Shown here in pieces: positions 7,778-17,257 of a stretch of DNA of 64,000 bases (its first letter is position 1; every line of letters starts with the position of its first letter). The position numbers and the translations under genes are program-made. The stretch comes from Planctomycetota bacterium (lineage in GTDB: Bacteria; Planctomycetota; B15-G4; SIAN01). The DNA is taken from contig JANQQL010000033.1 in NCBI GenBank assembly GCA_028289345.1, positions 124,001-188,000 of the forward strand, given 5' to 3'. Under the pieces are notes generated by a model, which saw only the letters and a program-made list of their open reading frames with translations, was not told the origin of the DNA and did not search any database.

Positions 7778-9313
7778 ATGCCGAACAAGGGCAAACAGAA
7801 CAACCAGGACGATCCGGAAACCGCCGCCGACGCTGTGCAGCCGGAGGATCCCAACTTGGGTCCGGGGCAGCCCGCCAACCCAGGGACGGGAGACCGTCCG
7901 GCACCGCGGATCGACGATGAATTCGTCCTCGAGCTGGAAGAAGAGGAAGAGTGGTTCGTGCTGGAGGAGCAGGCCGAGGCTCCCGCGGCACCGCCTGTTC
8001 CTGAGGTCGAGGCGATCCAAGAAGAGCCGGCTCCAGCCGAGCCCGAGATTCCGGTGGCTGGCGACTTGCCGACCCCCAGCTGGTTGATGGAGGAAGGCCA
8101 GCCGCCGGAGCAAGAACCTGCGGCCGCCGTTCCCCCTCCGCCACCCGCTCCAGAGCCGACCGAAGAGTTCCAGGAAGTCCCGTCGTGGTTGTCTTCCTCG
8201 GACACCGTTCCTCCGGTGGCCGAACCGAATGATGATTTCCACCCGGCGCCGGAAGCGGCCGAAGCCGCCGAGATGGCGACCGGGTTGCCGACGCCTCCGC
8301 CGCTCCCGCCGCAAGAAGACGTGGTGGTTGCCGAACCGACCGGGGACGACTCTTTGGAGCCGCCCGTTCCTCCCGAGCTGGGCTCCGAGGCCACCACCGA
8401 GCTCGACTTGGAAGACGAAGAGTTCTTCGCCGATTTGCGCGAAGGGCCGCAGATTCGCACCGGCAAGCCTCTGGTCATCGCGGCGCTGGCAGCGGGAGTG
8501 CTTGTCGCTGCTGGGTTCTTCGGACTGCGCATCTTCCGGGGCGGTCCGAGCGAAGTTCCACCGGCGGTTGTCACCGAGGTGGCCGAGTCCTCGGCGCCTG
8601 CGGCCACGGAGCAGTCGGCGGAACCGGTCACCGATCCCAGCGCGGCGCCCGATGCCGAAGACGCCAGTCCGATCGTCGGTGAGCCGACCGCGGACACGGG
8701 GACCAGCGAGCTCACGTCTGAAACCGAGACGCCCGTCGAATCATTCGAGGCCGCGCCCAGCACTTCGGTCGTTCCCGTGGAAGTGGTGAAGCCGGAGCCG
8801 ACGACTCCGGAGTTTGTTCGCGAGTCCATTGGTGATGCGCCGTCAGCCGTTCGCTCGACTCCGACCGAAGAGCCGGTGTCCATCGTCTCACCGCCGCGAG
8901 GGATCGTGGCGGGACCCGCTTCCGGAATTCGCGGGCCGAGAACTCCGACCGAGAGCGCCAACACGGCGAACATCCCTCGATCCGGGGACACGGTCATTCA
9001 GTTGGCCAACGGCCACGTCTTCAAGGGGCGCATCAAGCGAATCCGCGGCAACGAGCTCACTCTCACCGATGGTCGAGCAGAGTTCACGTTCGACCTGACG
9101 GAGATCGCCATTCTGGATCCGAGTTCTCCGGAATACCGCCAGTGGGGCGAACTGCCTTCGGCTTCGGTGATGTTGCACAACGGCCAGCGCTTGCGCGGAC
9201 ACTTGGTCATGGAGACCGTGGAGCACGTGGTTCTCGGCTTCGAGAACGGCCGAATCTCCGTGCCTCGCAATGACGTTGCACACCTGTCCTTTGCTGGACG
9301 CGTTCACTTCTGA
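7778..9313 (+). CDS. Single-pass membrane protein with acidic Pro-rich N-terminus and C-terminal Sm/SH3-like repeats, function unknown
   Basis: The first roughly 220 residues are low-complexity, rich in Glu, Pro and Ala, with clusters of acidic residues. One hydrophobic segment (codons at about 8460-8535) should cross the membrane, followed by a second Ser/Thr/Pro-rich linker. The last 110 residues hold two similar beta-rich units (ANGHVFKGRIKRI and HNGQRLRGHLVME) resembling small barrel (Sm/SH3-like) folds. I took the ATG at 7778, with AAGGGG 9 nt upstream; an in-frame ATG at 7706 is possible. The gene follows phhA by about 190 nt and is probably a separate unit. I do not recognise the family. 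Confidence 0.75.
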   Translation: MPNKGKQNNQDDPETAADAVQPEDPNLGPGQPANPGTGDRPAPRIDDEFVLELEEEEEWFVLEEQAEAPAAPPVPEVEAIQEEPAPAEPEIPVAGDLPTPSWLMEEGQPPEQEPAAAVPPPPPAPEPTEEFQEVPSWLSSSDTVPPVAEPNDDFHPAPEAAEAAEMATGLPTPPPLPPQEDVVVAEPTGDDSLEPPVPPELGSEATTELDLEDEEFFADLREGPQIRTGKPLVIAALAAGVLVAAGFFGLRIFRGGPSEVPPAVVTEVAESSAPAATEQSAEPVTDPSAAPDAEDASPIVGEPTADTGTSELTSETETPVESFEAAPSTSVVPVEVVKPEPTTPEFVRESIGDAPSAVRSTPTEEPVSIVSPPRGIVAGPASGIRGPRTPTESANTANIPRSGDTVIQLANGHVFKGRIKRIRGNELTLTDGRAEFTFDLTEIAILDPSSPEYRQWGELPSASVMLHNGQRLRGHLVMETVEHVVLGFENGRISVPRNDVAHLSFAGRVHF

Positions 9314-9335
9314 GGAAAGCGTCCTTCAGGTCGGG

Positions 9336-11378
9336 TTACTTCCGCAGCGCGTTGACCGCGGCTTCCAACGGCGCGTCGATGCCTTGGGCGATTTCCTGAG
9401 GAGTTCGTTCGCAGGGAATGGTGGGGGTGACTCCGGAACCTTGCAGTGCCGAGCCATCCCGATTGTGCACCAAGTGGGCCGCCATCGACACGGTGATGCC
9501 GGTGGAGGAAAGGGTCTGCCAGGGCTGAGCCGGCATGATCGGGTGATTGGCTGAACCCGCGGTCGTGCGTCCGACCACCGGGCCACGGTTGGCCACCAGC
9601 AGGCCCATGGCCACCAGTTCCGCGGGGCCGGATGTCCATTCATCGGTGAGCACGGCAACCGGTCCGGGGTACACCGGCGGAATTGGGTTGACCTGAATCT
9701 GAGTCTTGTTCAGGAAGCCGTCCGGTTGTTGAGGATCCCGAGATCGAATCTCGCCCACCACGACTTTGTCATCGAGGAGACGCCCGAGGACCGCGAGCAC
9801 GCCGATGCGGTCGCCGCCCTCATTCCCACGAACGTCGATCACCACCCCTTTCGCGTTCTGCCCCATGGCTTCGTTGAGCGCGACGGAGAACTGAGTTCCG
9901 GCGTCGCCGGCGAAGCTGCGAATCCGAATCACCGAGATGCCGTCGTCGCGCTTCTCGTGCTCGACCAATCGAAACTCGGAGGAGGGACCGCCGGTGGGCA
10001 GGCCGCGGGGCAGGCTTGCAGAAAGCTCGGCGGCGTTATCCCCTCCGGGGGAGACCAACTTCACCTCGGCCGAGGTGTTTTCGGCACCGGTCAGAAGAAC
10101 GTTCAAGGCACGGGCTTCCGCCTGCTTGTCACTGTTGCAGGACTCGTTTCGGAGGAAGTAATCCTTGAGGGCTTGCCATCGAATTCTGGTGGGCTGTCCG
10201 TCGATTTCGACGAGCTCCATTCCCCGACGCACTCCCGCCTCGGACGGAGCCGAGTCCTCGGAAATGTACGAGACGAAGACTTTGTCGCCGACCAATTCGA
10301 GGTCGATGCCAGGGACCCCCATCCAGTGCGGGGCACCGTGAGTGCTGCGAATGTTGATCCAGCGGTCGCGGAACCGGCTCAGCAACTCACGGAGGACCAG
10401 GTAGTAGTCGAGATTGTCTTTGGCCAGCTCGACTCGAGCACGGAACTCAAAGTACAGCTGCCATAGATCGACGTCGTTGATGGTGGGGGGGCGAGCCGAG
10501 ATCGCCGAATCGGGGTAGGTCTTGGAGAGCAGCATGAAAATACTGTCGAAGTCGACCACCCGGCTGGCGAGCGCGAGAGGTTCGCCGACATGGTCAGTCA
10601 AGCGGACGCCGTTGGACAGGGCCATTCGCGACAGTCGCAAGGTGGTGCCGGGCACCAAAGGATCCCCGGGTTCGAAATCCTCCGCTGCGTAGATCGGCGT
10701 GGGGGGAGTGATCGTGTCGAACAGGGAGCCGGATTCCTCGTCTTCGGTGGCGTCTGCGGCGATCTCTCGAAGACGCTTGCCGAGCAGGTGGGCCGGGATC
10801 TTTTCTCCCTCCAAGCTGTTCAGCACGAACGAGCTGACCCCGTCCCCATAGAAGGTGTCGAGGTGTTCCCACACCTGGCCCACGGTTTCTCCCAAAGACT
10901 GCCGGGATCCGCGAGTCGAGTAGGCTTTGATGAACTCGTCGATCGACTGCACGACGCGTGGATCAAGGCCCGCCATGCTGGTGAGCTTCTCGGACAGCCA
11001 AAGCTGGGCAAAGACGGGGCGAGCGATGGAGTAGAGTCGTTCGTCGTCTTCTTGGATCGGCCGGAATAGGCCGGGGTCCGAGAAGTCAATGAACACCTGA
11101 TCCTTACCGTTGGTGTAGAAGAAGCGACGCAAGCTTTGACGCAAGCGCACGGTGATGGTGATTTCGGTCGCCGTGGTGATGTCAAAGGTCTCGCCGAACC
11201 AGCGACGAACCTGGGCGAAGTGCCCCAGCATCAGCTCGGCTTCTTCGTCGGAGATTTCCGTCCCGATGTAGCGGAATTCGAGACCCGCCCGGCGGATGGT
11301 CGTGAACAGCGGGTCATTCGCTTGGGCCGGCTCCAGGGCGGGGGCGGCCAACATCAGGGCAAGCAGCGAGGCGAGCAT
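9336..11378 (-). CDS. Secreted S41-family (C-terminal processing protease-like) peptidase with PDZ domain
   Basis: Starting at the ATG at 11378 the protein opens with a Leu/Ala-rich signal peptide ending near AQA. The N-terminal third is unassigned. A PDZ-like stretch follows (GVRRGMELVEIDGQPTRI), then an S41 core with VVIDVRGNEGGDRIG and the nucleophile region TSGPAELVAMG near residue 580. S41 enzymes cut proteins from hydrophobic C-termini or degrade peptides in the periplasm. The ORF could extend to 11465, but only the shorter start leaves a good signal peptide. At about 680 residues it is longer than typical CtpA because of the N-terminal domain. The substrate is unknown. Confidence 0.82.
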   Translation of the reverse strand: MLASLLALMLAAPALEPAQANDPLFTTIRRAGLEFRYIGTEISDEEAELMLGHFAQVRRWFGETFDITTATEITITVRLRQSLRRFFYTNGKDQVFIDFSDPGLFRPIQEDDERLYSIARPVFAQLWLSEKLTSMAGLDPRVVQSIDEFIKAYSTRGSRQSLGETVGQVWEHLDTFYGDGVSSFVLNSLEGEKIPAHLLGKRLREIAADATEDEESGSLFDTITPPTPIYAAEDFEPGDPLVPGTTLRLSRMALSNGVRLTDHVGEPLALASRVVDFDSIFMLLSKTYPDSAISARPPTINDVDLWQLYFEFRARVELAKDNLDYYLVLRELLSRFRDRWINIRSTHGAPHWMGVPGIDLELVGDKVFVSYISEDSAPSEAGVRRGMELVEIDGQPTRIRWQALKDYFLRNESCNSDKQAEARALNVLLTGAENTSAEVKLVSPGGDNAAELSASLPRGLPTGGPSSEFRLVEHEKRDDGISVIRIRSFAGDAGTQFSVALNEAMGQNAKGVVIDVRGNEGGDRIGVLAVLGRLLDDKVVVGEIRSRDPQQPDGFLNKTQIQVNPIPPVYPGPVAVLTDEWTSGPAELVAMGLLVANRGPVVGRTTAGSANHPIMPAQPWQTLSSTGITVSMAAHLVHNRDGSALQGSGVTPTIPCERTPQEIAQGIDAPLEAAVNALRK

Positions 11379-11495
11379 GAGAGGGGGGTCCCTTGAAGGA
11401 GAGGGGGCCAAAACTGGCGAGTGTAGGTTTGCGTCCGAGGCAAAGCAACGCGGGTTGGGTAGCATGGGCCGAGCCCCGCCGCAGGCTGATTGGAA

Positions 11496-13418
11496 ATGAA
11501 TACTCCGTCCCGATGTCCACGCTGCCTCACCTACGCCGTGACTTCCGGCATCTGCCGGGAATGCGGGGCGGCTTCCTCTGCGAAGCGATGGTGGTGGCTC
11601 GCGGCGTTGCTCGTCACCGCCTCGGGAATTTCCTTCGCGGTGTTTGCCTGGCTGCCCGATTCGGCGTCGGCTCCGTCGACTTCGCCCGTCGCCGCGCCTG
11701 AGCCACCGAATCGCCTCCCCGACCGAGCGGCGGAGAACCCTGCGGATTCCTTGGTGGAGGAGCCGGCCGAACAGCCGCCGATCCCGCGGCCTTCCGACGC
11801 CAAGGTTGCCGCCGCCCCCGTGAGTGGTCGGCCTCCCTCTTCAACTCCGGCAGCTGTTCGTCTGGAAGTGCTCGATGGCAAGCAGCGCGTGGTCCGGATT
11901 GGTCACGGCCTGGCCGTGGAATCTGGTCAGGGAATCCTTGTGCCATGGAGTTTGCTGAACGGGGCGCGAGGCTTGCGGGTGGAAGGGCTCTCCCCTCCTA
12001 TTGATGACGTCTCTCACTACACGCCGCGCGAATTCGCGTTGGTCAAGCCACGCCAGCAGGGCTCGCCGCGGTTTCGCTTCTTGCAGGACCGCTCGGTGAA
12101 TCACTGTGAGAAGGTTCCGGAAACGGGAGCTCCCTTGTGGGCGCTGGATGCGGACTCCGCGTGGACTTGGAACCACGCGGGAGTCTTGGAAGAAGACCAG
12201 GGAGAAGAAGGACTCTTGGTTGGCAGCGCCGGCAACCTCCGCGAGCGATTCGTGTTTGATGGATCCGCATGCCTGGTCGGAATCGGGATCGGAGAGTCGT
12301 CCCAAAGGCCGGGTCGTCAGCGGATTCGTTCCGCCCAGCAAGTCCTAGAACAGTCTCGAGGCGGAGGAGCGCGTTATTCCTTCACCACCGTTGCGGAGTG
12401 GTTTGATCGTGACTTTGCCGCTCTCCGGGATCGCGGTCATTTGTACGCGGCCGGTTCCCACTGGGAAGCGGCGGTGGAGAGTTTCCTGGCGGCGCTTCGT
12501 CTCGAGCCCTCGGTTCGAGAGGAGATCGAAGCGGCGTTGACGTCCGCCGCGTTGTACTGGGCGCGAGAGTCGATTCGCGGAGGCCGGACGCAGCAACTTG
12601 CCCGTCGCCTGGCAGAGATCGTCGATTGGGTCCCGAGGGACCCCTCGCTGCTTCACGCTTGGGGAGTCGCCCAACTCGAAGACGGAGACTTCGACGGGGC
12701 GATCCAAGCGTTGCAAGACGCGCTGCAGCAGGCACCCCAGGATCTCTTGCCGCGAGTGCAGGAAGCGCTGCGTAGTGCCTACCTCCGCGCTGGCGAAGAC
12801 GCCAGGAATCGGGGCGCTTTGAGTCCCGCTCTTCGGCATCTGGAAGACGGAGTCGCCCAGTTCCCGGACGATCTCTCGCTGCTCAAATCCCTCGGTTATG
12901 CGTACTACGAGTCCGGTGACGACTTCGAGGCATCGCGCATTCTGGAGGAAGTCGCTGCGCGCGATCCATCCCAAGCCCGATCCTTGGAGCCACTTCTCGC
13001 TCGTCTGCGCCTGCAACGCGAGCAACCTCCGCAAACGGAAATCCGCTATGACCCCCACGCCGGAGCCATTCGGACCAATGCCACTTTGAACCGACTTCGT
13101 GATGTGCCAGTGTTGGTGGACACCGGAGCCTCGTTGACGGCGATCTCGGAATCCTTGGCGGATCGACTGAGACTCGGGTTTCGAAACGCGCGACGCCACG
13201 TGGAAGTGATCACCGCAAGCGGGCGAGTGCGTGCTCCTGTCGTCACCCTCCATCGAGTGGACTTGCAGGGGGCCGTGCAAGAGCAAGTGGACGCAGTGGT
13301 CATGCCCTTGGAGGAACCGGGAGGATCCCAGGCGCTGATCGGCTTGAACTTCTTGAGTGCTTACGACGTCGGCATCGACCCGGATCGAGGGTTGCTCCGT
13401 CTCACCCCGCTGCGCTGA
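11496..13418 (+). CDS. Zinc-ribbon, membrane-anchored TPR protein with C-terminal retropepsin-like aspartic protease domain
   Basis: Domains in order: a short zinc ribbon (CPRC...CREC, about residues 7-25), one membrane segment (about 33-55), a Pro/Ala linker, a beta-rich region that may be a degraded trypsin-like domain, TPR-like helical repeats (about 310-490), and a retropepsin-like domain with LVDTGASLTAIS near residues 539-550 and the matching ALIGLNFLSAYDV. Bacterial retropepsin-like domains act as membrane-tethered aspartic proteases, usually as dimers. The ATG at 11496 is preceded by GGAA; a TTG two codons earlier is possible. It is divergent from the S41 gene with 117 nt between starts. 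Substrate and pathway are unknown. Confidence 0.78.
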   Translation: MNTPSRCPRCLTYAVTSGICRECGAASSAKRWWWLAALLVTASGISFAVFAWLPDSASAPSTSPVAAPEPPNRLPDRAAENPADSLVEEPAEQPPIPRPSDAKVAAAPVSGRPPSSTPAAVRLEVLDGKQRVVRIGHGLAVESGQGILVPWSLLNGARGLRVEGLSPPIDDVSHYTPREFALVKPRQQGSPRFRFLQDRSVNHCEKVPETGAPLWALDADSAWTWNHAGVLEEDQGEEGLLVGSAGNLRERFVFDGSACLVGIGIGESSQRPGRQRIRSAQQVLEQSRGGGARYSFTTVAEWFDRDFAALRDRGHLYAAGSHWEAAVESFLAALRLEPSVREEIEAALTSAALYWARESIRGGRTQQLARRLAEIVDWVPRDPSLLHAWGVAQLEDGDFDGAIQALQDALQQAPQDLLPRVQEALRSAYLRAGEDARNRGALSPALRHLEDGVAQFPDDLSLLKSLGYAYYESGDDFEASRILEEVAARDPSQARSLEPLLARLRLQREQPPQTEIRYDPHAGAIRTNATLNRLRDVPVLVDTGASLTAISESLADRLRLGFRNARRHVEVITASGRVRAPVVTLHRVDLQGAVQEQVDAVVMPLEEPGGSQALIGLNFLSAYDVGIDPDRGLLRLTPLR

Positions 13419-13481
13419 CGACAGCTGCCCAACGAACTTTTCCTTGGCGGTTTTCCAGCCGGGGATGGGCGCTGGCTTGGG

Positions 13482-15491
13482 TCAGGCAGTTCCCAAGATC
13501 TCGAGGATCCCTCCGGGAAGAACTCGGAAACCGTGCCCTGGCTCGACAATGGTCGTCGCCGTTCTTTCGCGAATCACACAGGGCCCCGAACCTTGATGGC
13601 CCTCGGGGAGCGACGACCGCTCGTAAATGGGAACGCTTCGGGCCTGGCGAGAGGCAAACCAAACTTGGCAACGCCCGGCCGGAGTCACTTTCTCTCGAGG
13701 CTCGGAGACGGGTGCCGCCGGCGGCCGGCGGAAGCGCCGGACGGCGGTGCAGGTAAGGGCGACGGCCTCCAGAGCGTGCCCCGGGAGGAGAAACCCATAG
13801 CTCTCTCGGTGCAGTCGTTCGAAGGCGCGCCGATAGCCGCGGCGCCAAGGAACGGTCAGTTCGTGGGATTGTCCGAGGTAGCGACAGGCCAAGGTCCGCT
13901 CCAAGGCCCGTGGACCGGGACCGAGTTCTCGGTCCAGGCGGCGGATGGCCTCTTTCTCGAGTCCACGCATCTGCTTCTCCAACTCGGCTTCCCCGCGCGA
14001 GTCCAGGGGAGTGACTAAGCCCTTGGAGACATCCAGTCGAGCGTCGCTAGTGGCCATTCCCCATGCGGACGTCGCTCCCGGCGCAAGCGGCACCAGTGCA
14101 CTCTTCATGGCGAGGCGACTTGCCAAACGGCAAACATGGAGGCCCCCGGCGCCCCCAAAGCCAAACAGGTGAAGCGAACGCGGGTCCTTGCCTTTTTCGA
14201 GGGAGATGCGTTTGACCGCTCGTTCCATCGCAGCATCTGCGATCTGCAAGGCGGCCAAGGCCACGCGACGGACCGAGACGCCGAGGGACTTGGCAAGTGG
14301 AGCGAGCGCACGAGAGCTGCGATGCGGGTCTAGTTGGATCGAGCCCCCGAGAGGCGTCTCGAGAGGTAGGCGTCCGAGCTCGACATGGGCGTCGGTCAAT
14401 GTGGGGCGATCACCACGGCCATAGCAGGCAGGTCCGGGGTCGGCACCCGCTGACTCCGGACCGACACACAGGGTTCCGGCGTCGTCGAGCCAAAGCAGAG
14501 ATCCTCCTCCTGCGCCGATGGTGTGGATCTCCAACGAATCGACCAACAGCGGACGACCGCCGATCCGGACCTGGTCGGTGCGACTGGCCTGTCGACCATG
14601 CACCAAGCCCACATCCGTCGAGGTGCCGCCCATGTCGAAGGTGACCGCCGATTGATTGATCCCGAGCAAGCGCGTGGCGGCTTGAACGCCGCCCGCGGGT
14701 CCGGAAAGCACCAAGCGGACCGGAAAGCGAGAAGCGTCGGTGAGACTGGTCAAGCCACCATTCGATTGCTGGACGAGCATGGTTCGGTGTTTCAAGCGAC
14801 GTCGGAGCCGAGACAGATACTGGCGACATCCCGGGAGGAGCGCCGCGTTCGCGACCGTGGTGGAGAAGCGTTCGAACTCCCGGAAGCGCGGCGCCACCTC
14901 GCTCGACAGAGTCACCGGCAGGGCGTGGGAACGGAACAAGCGAGCCAATCTTCGTTCAGACATCGGATTGGTGTACCCGTGGAGAAGGCCGATCGCGATG
15001 GCTTGCGGTTGGCGGCGATCCACTTTGCGCCGCAGTTCGTCTTGTTCCTGGTCCGGGGGAAATCGCAAACACCTGCCGTCCGCATCAGTTCGCTCGCCCA
15101 CTCCCCACCGATCGGCGCGCGGAACCAGGCACGGCGGCTTGGTCGGGTGGAGTTCATAGAGGTGGGGGCGCGCCTGGCGGCCAATTTCGATCAGGTCTTC
15201 AAAGCCCTCATTGGTGATGAAGACGACCCGGGCTCCCTTGTTTTCGAGCAGAGTGTTGGTCGCGACCGTGGACCCGTGAACAAGTCGCAGAGGAACCGAG
15301 TCCAGATCGGGTCGCCGACGCAACAGTTCCTCGAGCGCGTCGAGCACCGCACGCGCCGGGTCCGAGGGGGTCGAGGGGACCTTGAAGGCAATCTGCTTTT
15401 TCGGTCCCACGGCCACCAGGTCGGTGAACGTCCCCCCGGTGTCGATGCCGACCGACCACTGCGGTCCACTGGTGATTGGATTGAAGCGCAT
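13482..15491 (-). CDS. Hydantoinase/5-oxoprolinase family protein (HyuA-like subunit)
   Basis: The protein has the actin-like ATPase signature GIDTGGTFTDLVAV at the N-terminus, LVHGSTVATNTLLE, and the family motif TFDMGGTSTDVGL, with FGFGGAGGLHVC further on. The family hydrolyses hydantoins or 5-oxoproline with ATP, normally with a separate HyuB subunit; no HyuB gene is adjacent. I chose the ATG at 15491 because the family begins just before the GIDTGGTFTD motif; the frame extends to 15572 but that part is unlike the family. About 669 residues, normal for HyuA. The true substrate is open. Confidence 0.87.
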   Translation of the reverse strand: MRFNPITSGPQWSVGIDTGGTFTDLVAVGPKKQIAFKVPSTPSDPARAVLDALEELLRRRPDLDSVPLRLVHGSTVATNTLLENKGARVVFITNEGFEDLIEIGRQARPHLYELHPTKPPCLVPRADRWGVGERTDADGRCLRFPPDQEQDELRRKVDRRQPQAIAIGLLHGYTNPMSERRLARLFRSHALPVTLSSEVAPRFREFERFSTTVANAALLPGCRQYLSRLRRRLKHRTMLVQQSNGGLTSLTDASRFPVRLVLSGPAGGVQAATRLLGINQSAVTFDMGGTSTDVGLVHGRQASRTDQVRIGGRPLLVDSLEIHTIGAGGGSLLWLDDAGTLCVGPESAGADPGPACYGRGDRPTLTDAHVELGRLPLETPLGGSIQLDPHRSSRALAPLAKSLGVSVRRVALAALQIADAAMERAVKRISLEKGKDPRSLHLFGFGGAGGLHVCRLASRLAMKSALVPLAPGATSAWGMATSDARLDVSKGLVTPLDSRGEAELEKQMRGLEKEAIRRLDRELGPGPRALERTLACRYLGQSHELTVPWRRGYRRAFERLHRESYGFLLPGHALEAVALTCTAVRRFRRPPAAPVSEPREKVTPAGRCQVWFASRQARSVPIYERSSLPEGHQGSGPCVIRERTATTIVEPGHGFRVLPGGILEILGTA

Positions 15492-15552
15492 CAAAGCGGA
15501 TGATGCATCTCTCGTGCAGGCGAGGCAACCCGCGGGGAGAGAGCGAAGCCGC

Positions 15553-16167
15553 ATGGAACCAGCAGTCTTCATCCTGGGCAGCTACTTGGTGGGCGCCATC
15601 CCTTTCGGGCTGTGCCTCGGGAAGTGGCTGCGAGGGGTCGATCTTCGGGACAGGGGAAGTAAGAACATTGGGGCGACCAACGCCTGGCGCGTGCTGGGTC
15701 GAGGGATTGGGCTCACCGTGTTCTTGCTCGACTTCGCCAAAGGAGCCGGACCTGTCATGGTGGCCCAGACCTTGGGCCCGACCGAGAGGCTCCCCGAGGG
15801 AGTCTTGGCGTTGTTGTGTGGAGCGGCCGCAATCTTGGGACACATCTTTCCGGTGTATCTGGGATTTCGGGGAGGCAAGGGAGTCGCCACGGCAGGCGGC
15901 GCGTTCTTGGTTTTGAATCCGCTGGCGACCGGGGCGTCATTGCTCACCTGGCTTGCCCTGCTCGCCATGTTTCGCATGGTGGCTCTGGCATCGCTGGGCG
16001 CCGCCTGGGTGTTCCCATTGGTTTTCTGGTACAGCCGAGGACGAGCGGGAGGAGTGGCGGACCTCACATTGCTCGCGGCGTCCACTGCGATGGCTTTGCT
16101 CATCACGCTTCGTCATCGCACCAACCTGGCCCGGATGTTTCGGGGCGAAGAGCCCCGGGTGGGCTGA
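15553..16167 (+). CDS. plsY: Acyl-phosphate:glycerol-3-phosphate acyltransferase
   Basis: This 204-residue integral membrane enzyme transfers an acyl group from acyl phosphate to glycerol 3-phosphate, the first step of phospholipid synthesis. The three PlsY motifs are present: SYLVGAIPFG and RDRGSKNIGATN, then GFRGGKGVATAGG. About five membrane helices are predicted. It ends 15 nt before gpsA, which makes its substrate, so the two form an operon. It is divergent from the hydantoinase gene. Confidence 0.95.
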   Translation: MEPAVFILGSYLVGAIPFGLCLGKWLRGVDLRDRGSKNIGATNAWRVLGRGIGLTVFLLDFAKGAGPVMVAQTLGPTERLPEGVLALLCGAAAILGHIFPVYLGFRGGKGVATAGGAFLVLNPLATGASLLTWLALLAMFRMVALASLGAAWVFPLVFWYSRGRAGGVADLTLLAASTAMALLITLRHRTNLARMFRGEEPRVG

Positions 16168-16182
16168 CAAGGACTGCAATCC

Positions 16183-17181
16183 ATGCTCGACAAGGTGCTG
16201 GTTTTGGGAGACGGTGGCTGGGGGACGGCCCTTGCGTTGGTGCTGAACGAACGGGGTGTGGACGTGTCCCTTTGGTCGCACGATCCCGAGTACGCCAAGG
16301 AAATCGTGAGCACCCGACGCAACCCTCGTTACCTTCCCGGGGTCGAGATTCCCGGACGCATCGGGGTGACCACCGACGAAGCGGCGGCGCGAGACTGCTC
16401 GACTTGGTTTTCCGTGGTTCCGAGTCAGTACTTGCGGGCCGTGATGGAGAAGTTTCGTCCTCACTGGAGTCCCGGCAAGCTGGTGGTTTCAGCGACCAAA
16501 GGCATCGAACACGAGTCGTTGCAACGGCCCTCAGAGATCATCGCGGACACCCTCGGTCCAGTCCCTCTGATCGTGGTAAGCGGGCCGAGTCATGCCGAAG
16601 AAGTGGCGCGACGAATGCCAACCACGGTGGTCTCCGCCGCGGCGGATACGGGGCACGCGTTGCGCATCCAGGACCTGCTGCACACCGATCGTTTCCGGGT
16701 CTACACCAACCAGGATCCGGTGGGAGTCGAGTTGGGAGGTGCGGTCAAGAACGTCCTTTCCATCGCTGGCGGTATCGTCGACGGCCTGGGATTTGGCGAC
16801 AACACCAAAGCGGCGTTGTTGAGCCGCGGTATTGTCGAGATGGCCCGGTTTGGAGAGACCCAAGGAGCTCAACGAGACACGTTCTTCGGACTGGCGGGAA
16901 TCGGGGACTTGATCACGTCTTGCATTTCCCCTCACGGGCGGAACCGCGCCGTGGGAGAGCGCATCGGCCGCGGCGAACGCGTGGGCGACATCCTGGCTTC
17001 CATGCAACAGGTGGCCGAAGGGGTCAAGACTGCCGAGGCCATCCATCGATTGGCGTCGAAGCACGGAGTCGAAATGCCCATCTGTGAGCAGGTGTACCGA
17101 ATTCTCTACGACGCCAAGGATCCCTCCAAGGCCGTCGGCGATTTGATGACGCGGCAGCTCAAGGAAGAGGGGCAGTGGTGA
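16183..17181 (+). CDS. gpsA: Glycerol-3-phosphate dehydrogenase [NAD(P)+]
   Basis: This 332-residue cytosolic enzyme reduces dihydroxyacetone phosphate to glycerol 3-phosphate for phospholipid synthesis. It has the dinucleotide-binding LGDGGWGTALA at the N-terminus, SATKGIE, the catalytic Lys in GGAVKNVLSIAGG, and NTKAALLSRG. Its length is typical. It follows plsY by 15 nt and supplies that enzyme. Confidence 0.96.
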   Translation: MLDKVLVLGDGGWGTALALVLNERGVDVSLWSHDPEYAKEIVSTRRNPRYLPGVEIPGRIGVTTDEAAARDCSTWFSVVPSQYLRAVMEKFRPHWSPGKLVVSATKGIEHESLQRPSEIIADTLGPVPLIVVSGPSHAEEVARRMPTTVVSAAADTGHALRIQDLLHTDRFRVYTNQDPVGVELGGAVKNVLSIAGGIVDGLGFGDNTKAALLSRGIVEMARFGETQGAQRDTFFGLAGIGDLITSCISPHGRNRAVGERIGRGERVGDILASMQQVAEGVKTAEAIHRLASKHGVEMPICEQVYRILYDAKDPSKAVGDLMTRQLKEEGQW

Positions 17182-17227
17182 TTCCCGCCTGGGTTTCCCC
17201 TCCGGAACAGAGCTTGCCCTCGAAGAT

Positions 17228-17257
17228 CTCGCCCTAGAAGAACTCGCCCTAGAAGAA
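17228..17257. repeat. Two tandem 15-bp copies at the 3' end of a lipoprotein gene
   Basis: The unit CTCGCCCTAGAAGAA occurs twice in a row (17228-17242, 17243-17257), with a partial copy at 17219-17227. On the minus strand the unit contains the stop codon and preceding Phe codons of the neighbouring lipoprotein gene, so it looks like a local slippage duplication of that gene's end. Confidence 0.7.

Noticed and set aside
15816..17087. 423-codon plus-strand frame over plsY-gpsA
   Set aside because: It is a shadow in another frame of two well-identified genes.
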